Origin: Candidatus Uhrbacteria bacterium
GTDB taxonomy: Bacteria; Patescibacteriota; Patescibacteriia; UBA9934; GWF2-40-263
Assembly (NCBI GenBank): GCA_023246275.1
Contig: JAHFIS010000031.1
Location: 1 to 7,877 of the forward strand
Direction of reading: 5' to 3'
DNA: 7,877 nt
The first letter of the stretch is position 1. Each line of letters starts with the position of its first letter. Below the pieces are notes generated by a model. The model saw only the letters and a program-made list of their open reading frames with translations. It was not told the DNA's origin and made no database searches. Shown here in pieces: positions 5,732 through 7,877 of the stretch. A program made the translations under genes and the position numbers.

Positions 5732-6649
5732 ATGTCACCACAGATCAACGCGCTGGCACTGCGGCTGAAGAACGAGGACTTTTCCCGGGACCAGGAGCGG
5801 TTCGACTGGCTGCAGGAACGCCTCTCGGAGATCACGATCAACTACGCCCATCCCGTGGACCCGATGCAGGAGATGCTCTCCTGCTACGCCCGACAGGTCG
5901 CCCGCGAATCCGGGACGGACCTGACGACGGGATGGATCCACGCGGCGCAGATGCTCCGCGGATCCCTTCCGGATCCGGACGACCAGCTGTTCGGCCTGTT
6001 CATCGCCTCGGAAGCCTGGGCTCTCGAGCTGCGCTACGGCCTGGAAGACATGTCTCGCTTCCTCCGCCGCCTGCGCGTCCTCGGCTCCGTCGCGGAGGAC
6101 ACCGGCGACGAGGCGCAGGACGCGTACCAGCTGTACGAGCACCTGCTGAACCGGGTCATCGACGTCGAAGGAATGCTCGAGCGCGAGGTCGACGGCGATC
6201 CCGTTCCTGCCGAGTGGACGAGCAACCCAGACCTGGTCGCCGACGCGCTGACCATCATGGACCGAGAGGTTGCCAACCGCCTCGACCGGGTGAACCGCGT
6301 CGAGGAGCGCGAGATTGAGATGGAGGAGATCGACGCGATCATGGAGCAAGGCGGCTATTACCTGCGCGCGTGCTTCCGTGCCCGTGCGCATGGCGTCGAC
6401 CTGGAGGAGCTCGCCGCCTTCGTCCAGGCGTTCCCGGCCGCGTGGGCAGAACTCCTCGAGGACATCGTCCGCGAACCCGCGCTCGCTCCCGGCGTCCTCG
6501 CCGCGCTCGTCGAGACCCACGCGGAGGAGTCCCGCATCGCCCTGTTCGCCGCCGAGCTCATCGCGGCCCACCGCGCCATGCTCCCGGAACCCTGCTCCCT
6601 CGCGGATTACCTTACCCGCTGCCTGACGGCCGTCGAGCAGGACGCTTGA
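5732..6649 (+). CDS. Unrecognised 305-aa helical acidic protein
   Basis: I do not recognise this family. The product is a soluble, acidic, almost entirely helical protein with no signal peptide, no transmembrane segment and no visible catalytic motif. Features include an N-terminal charged region (1-35), helix-rich blocks around 85-130 and 135-160, a very acidic stretch EEREIEMEEIDAIMEQGG (about 194-211) and hydrophobic/alanine-rich helices at 220-300. It could be a helical scaffold or repeat protein, but no repeat unit is clear. GAGGA lies 7 bases before ATG 5732. A competing 324-codon antisense frame is rejected: it is rich in His/Arg/Gly and would start inside the tRNA gene. The gene stands alone between the rib operon and tRNA-Glu. 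Confidence 0.85.
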   Translation: MSPQINALALRLKNEDFSRDQERFDWLQERLSEITINYAHPVDPMQEMLSCYARQVARESGTDLTTGWIHAAQMLRGSLPDPDDQLFGLFIASEAWALELRYGLEDMSRFLRRLRVLGSVAEDTGDEAQDAYQLYEHLLNRVIDVEGMLEREVDGDPVPAEWTSNPDLVADALTIMDREVANRLDRVNRVEEREIEMEEIDAIMEQGGYYLRACFRARAHGVDLEELAAFVQAFPAAWAELLEDIVREPALAPGVLAALVETHAEESRIALFAAELIAAHRAMLPEPCSLADYLTRCLTAVEQDA

Positions 6650-6662
6650 CCGCCGTTTTTTT
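6626..6662 (+). terminator. Likely intrinsic terminator of the 305-aa gene
   Basis: Bases 6626-6634 (ACGGCCGTC) can pair with GACG (6641-6644) and, across a 7-base bulge, with GCCGT (6652-6656). A run of T (6656-6662) follows. The stop codon TGA (6647-6649) lies in the bulge. The hairpin is imperfect, so confidence is lower than for the others. The same T-tract forms part of the spacer of the tRNA promoter. Confidence 0.5.
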
Positions 6663-6674
6663 ATCTGATATTCT
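6646..6674 (+). promoter_or_regulatory. Promoter of tRNA-Glu
   Basis: TTGACC (6646-6651), a 17-base spacer, then TATTCT (6669-6674), preceded by TGa as in an extended -10. The predicted start near 6681 is about 21 bases before the mature tRNA. The -35 box overlaps the TGA stop codon of the preceding gene. Confidence 0.65.
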
Positions 6675-6701
6675 CCCGTCGTGAGAACGTCTCGCAAAAC
6701 T

Positions 6702-6776
6702 GGCCCCATCGTCTAGCGGCTAGGACGGCTCCCTCTCACGGAGCAAACCCGGGTTCGATTCCCGGTGAGGTCACCA
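6702..6776 (+). tRNA. tRNA-Glu (anticodon CTC), CCA encoded
   Basis: A complete cloverleaf can be drawn by hand. Acceptor GGCCCCA (6702-6708) faces TGAGGTC (6766-6772). The anticodon stem is GCTCC/GGAGC with loop CTCTCAC, giving anticodon CTC (reads GAG). The variable loop is AAAC, and the T arm is CCGGG-TTCGATT-CCCGG (6749-6765). The discriminator is A (6773), followed by an encoded CCA (6774-6776). The body closely resembles bacterial tRNA-Glu. The acceptor stem contains a G-T wobble (2-71) and a C-A mismatch (C6706 facing A6768, positions 5-68), where bacterial tRNA-Glu normally has C-G. The last A is also the first base of the terminator stem. Confidence 0.95.
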
Positions 6777-6807
6777 AAAAATCCTTCGCGTTCGCGAGGG
6801 ATTTTTT
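6776..6807. terminator. Bidirectional intrinsic terminator between tRNA-Glu and the 96-aa gene
   Basis: Arms AAAAAATCC (6776-6784) and GGATTTTTT (6799-6807) pair fully. The inner TTCGC/GCGAG extends the stem to 14 bp (one T-G wobble) around a GTTC tetraloop. A-runs on one side and T-runs on the other make it work in both directions. It ends tRNA-Glu on the plus strand and the 96-aa gene (stop at 6816) on the minus strand. Confidence 0.93.
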
Positions 6808-6815
6808 GTCGGTTT

Positions 6816-7106
6816 CTACGTTGCCGCGCCAAGATCGGTGGGGATTGGAAACTGCCTTTGCAGCCGGCGCATTTCCACGAGGATCATCTGACTCAGCTCG
6901 CGCAGCTTGCCGAGCGTTTCCACGAGGCCTTCCTTCTCGTCGCCGTCGTACGTTTCGCGAACGCGGGCCTGCATTTCCCTCAGCTCCCCGTCGAGCTGCG
7001 CGTGCAACCCGTCGAGCCGCTCAACTTCCTTGGCAACCTCGGCGTTTCCATAGTAGGTCCGGATCTGTTCGGGGGACACGAACGACTCAAAGCGTGATTT
7101 TTGCAT
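6816..7106 (-). CDS. Unrecognised 96-aa coiled-coil protein
   Basis: Small charged helical protein with no family I recognise. Residues about 22-52 and 57-85 have a heptad-like spacing of Leu/Met/Val (VERLDGLHAQLDGELREM, LVETLGKLRELSQMILVEM), so a coiled coil or helical hairpin is likely. A short tail (PIPTDLGAAT) follows. The frame is open upstream to 7253, but I choose ATG 7106 because an extended -10 (TGgTATGAT, -10 at 7119-7114) lies 7 bases before it. The upstream extension is Arg/Gly-rich and overlaps the promoter and start of the divergent gene. No Shine-Dalgarno is present, so the mRNA is probably leaderless. It ends at the shared bidirectional terminator. Confidence 0.75.
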   Translation of the reverse strand: MQKSRFESFVSPEQIRTYYGNAEVAKEVERLDGLHAQLDGELREMQARVRETYDGDEKEGLVETLGKLRELSQMILVEMRRLQRQFPIPTDLGAAT

Positions 7107-7113
7107 ATGAAAC

Positions 7114-7119
7114 ATCATA
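7114..7119 (-). promoter_or_regulatory. Extended -10 promoter giving a leaderless mRNA for the 96-aa gene
   Basis: TATGAT (7119-7114, 5 of 6) preceded by TGg, i.e. TGnTATGAT, with no -35 (GAGACC). Seven bases separate it from ATG 7106, so transcription should start at or one base before the start codon. This is the same layout as the antiporter promoter at 4591. Confidence 0.65.
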
Positions 7120-7152
7120 CCAGATACCGAGGACCGGGTCTCCCCAAAACCC

Positions 7153-7181
7153 TTGACGCGACCGGCATTCCGCCCTACTCT
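7153..7181 (+). promoter_or_regulatory. Promoter of the 204-aa gene
   Basis: TTGACG (7153-7158), a 17-base spacer, then TACTCT (7176-7181, a weak -10). The start would fall near 7188, giving a leader of about 15 bases that contains AGGTGA (7193-7198), 4 bases before ATG 7203. Confidence 0.6.
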
Positions 7182-7202
7182 ACGCGAACACCAGGTGAAC
7201 AA

Positions 7203-7817
7203 ATGGCCATCTACGTCGAGGCGTACAGACAGGGCTTGGACACGCGCTTCCATCTGTGGGACACGCAGAGCGGGACGTGCGCGAGCTTCTGCCGATCCGA
7301 ACGAGGAATCATCGAGGAAATACGAAAGATGCTCAGGGAAGGCGGCGTTCCCGAGGGCCCGGACATCGAGTCGGTCATCTCGGACTGGATTGGCAAGGCG
7401 CTCGACCGCGGGACGAACGACCCGTCGAAGAAAGCCGTCGCGGAGTCAGAACGAGTTCCTCGGAGCGAGGACGTCCAGGACCCGGACGCCGGCCCGATTC
7501 GCCGGGCGCTGCGGGCATGCGCCCTTTCCGAGCAGGCCGCCCGCGGGATCCTCGAGATCCGCGTCGCCGAGTGGACGGCCCTTCTCTCCCCCGACGCCAG
7601 GGCGCTTCTCACGAAGTCCTGCGTCCTCCAGGAACTCCAACGCGGACGAGGCAAGGCAGTGGTCACCGTCGATCGCGCACAAGACTCGCACGACGGCATC
7701 GCGAACGTCCGCGCCCTCGTCGCCGAGATCGCCGACGCCTGGGCCGACGCCGTCGCCGTCGAGGCCGCCGACTCGGAGGAGTCGAACGCGACCGCCTACA
7801 CCTTCCGCCTGCGCTAA
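7203..7817 (+). CDS. Unrecognised 204-aa protein
   Basis: I do not recognise this family. The start is ATG 7203, chosen because AGGTGA lies 4 bases upstream and a TTGACG-N17-TACTCT promoter lies just before. The frame is open to 7101, but that extension would cover the promoter. The N-terminus (MAIYVEAYRQGLDTRFHLWD, residues 1-20) looks like a compact alpha/beta start, and two Cys sit at 26 and 30 (CASFC). Residues 35-70 are helical, about 70-97 is a polar, probably disordered linker, and 98-145 is helical (RRALRACALS, RVAEWTALLS). The C-terminus (169-192) is an Ala/Asp/Glu-rich low-complexity helix. No membrane segment or signal peptide is seen. It is a single-gene unit, divergent from the 96-aa gene and closed by a terminator. 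Confidence 0.82.
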   Translation: MAIYVEAYRQGLDTRFHLWDTQSGTCASFCRSERGIIEEIRKMLREGGVPEGPDIESVISDWIGKALDRGTNDPSKKAVAESERVPRSEDVQDPDAGPIRRALRACALSEQAARGILEIRVAEWTALLSPDARALLTKSCVLQELQRGRGKAVVTVDRAQDSHDGIANVRALVAEIADAWADAVAVEAADSEESNATAYTFRLR

Positions 7818-7839
7818 CGCGCGGCGGTTTTTTCTTTTT
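7805..7839 (+). terminator. Intrinsic terminator of the 204-aa gene, stop codon in loop
   Basis: Arm CCGCC (7805-7809), bulged T, GCGC (7811-7814), loop TAAC (7815-7818), GCGC (7819-7822), GGCGG (7823-7827), then TTTTTTCTTTTT (7828-7839). The stem is 9 bp plus one bulge, and the TAA stop (7815-7817) is in the loop. Confidence 0.92.
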
Positions 7840-7857
7840 CGTTCCTCTGACGACCGA

Positions 7858-7863
7858 TTGACG
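7858..7863 (+). promoter_or_regulatory. Possible -35 box of a gene beyond the window
   Basis: TTGACG shortly after the terminator at 7839, in the same position relative to a terminator as the promoters at 5685 and 6646. Its -10, expected at about 7881-7886, lies outside the window. Bases 7840-7877 hold nothing else I can identify. Confidence 0.3.
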
Positions 7864-7877
7864 CGGTTCGCGAAATC

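Noticed and set aside
5146..5841. Minus-strand 231-codon frame over ribH
   Set aside because: It is antisense to ribE/ribH and crosses the ribH terminator and the next promoter; no domain is recognisable.
5735..6709. Minus-strand 324-codon frame opposite the 305-aa gene
   Set aside because: It would start inside the tRNA gene and has mirror-type composition; the plus-strand gene has a promoter, ribosome-binding site and stop next to a terminator.
7107..7202. N-terminal extension of the 204-aa gene, giving start codons back to back with the divergent gene (CATATG)
   Set aside because: The extension would place the TTGACG/TACTCT promoter inside the gene; AGGTGA before ATG 7203 fits better.
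7107..7253. N-terminal extension of the 96-aa gene to 7253
   Set aside because: It covers its own -10 box and the divergent promoter, and its sequence is Arg/Gly-rich shadow.
7730..7790. GCC/GAC-rich repetitive stretch near the end of the 204-aa gene
   Set aside because: It is Ala/Asp/Glu codon usage in a GC-rich helix; no exact tandem repeat unit is present.

Overview
This is a GC-rich, very compact bacterial chromosome segment with no mobile elements, CRISPR arrays or rRNA. Several traits suggest a Patescibacteria/CPR-like bacterium known from metagenomes. HrcA is much shorter than in most bacteria, many genes have no Shine-Dalgarno sequence, intergenic gaps are tiny, and several neighbours are unrecognised small proteins. 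That placement is an inference from gene style, not from a phylogenetic marker.

Layout. (1) Positions 1-1973, minus strand: the heat-shock operon hrcA-grpE-dnaK, read from a consensus promoter with a CIRCE operator over its -10 box. dnaK runs off the left edge. (2) Positions 1981-2503, minus: an unrecognised 150-aa gene with its own promoter, Shine-Dalgarno and terminator. (3) Positions 2515-4584, minus: a Kef-type cation:proton antiporter with a C-terminal RCK/TrkA-N domain, broken by one frameshift near 4308, followed 11 bases later by a 131-aa coiled-coil protein. (4) Positions 4585-4625: a 41-bp divergent promoter region. (5) Positions 4626-5684, plus: ribE and ribH, the last two steps of riboflavin synthesis, closed by an intrinsic terminator. 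(6) Positions 5685-6656, plus: an unrecognised 305-aa helical protein. (7) Positions 6646-6807: tRNA-Glu(CTC) with its own promoter and a bidirectional terminator. (8) Positions 6816-7106, minus: a 96-aa coiled-coil protein. (9) Positions 7153-7839, plus: an unrecognised 204-aa protein with promoter, Shine-Dalgarno and terminator. No stretch longer than 300 bases lacks a gene.

The most unusual features are in the gene architecture. At three genes the stop codon sits in the loop of the intrinsic terminator, so the hairpin begins inside the coding sequence. Five promoters share the form TTGACN-N17-TANNNT and give short leaders. At least two other genes have an extended -10 element 6-7 bases before ATG, which predicts leaderless mRNAs. 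I found no convincing new enzymatic or defence system. The gene content is mostly housekeeping (proteostasis, flavin, ion transport, tRNA) plus four orphan proteins and one coiled-coil operon partner.
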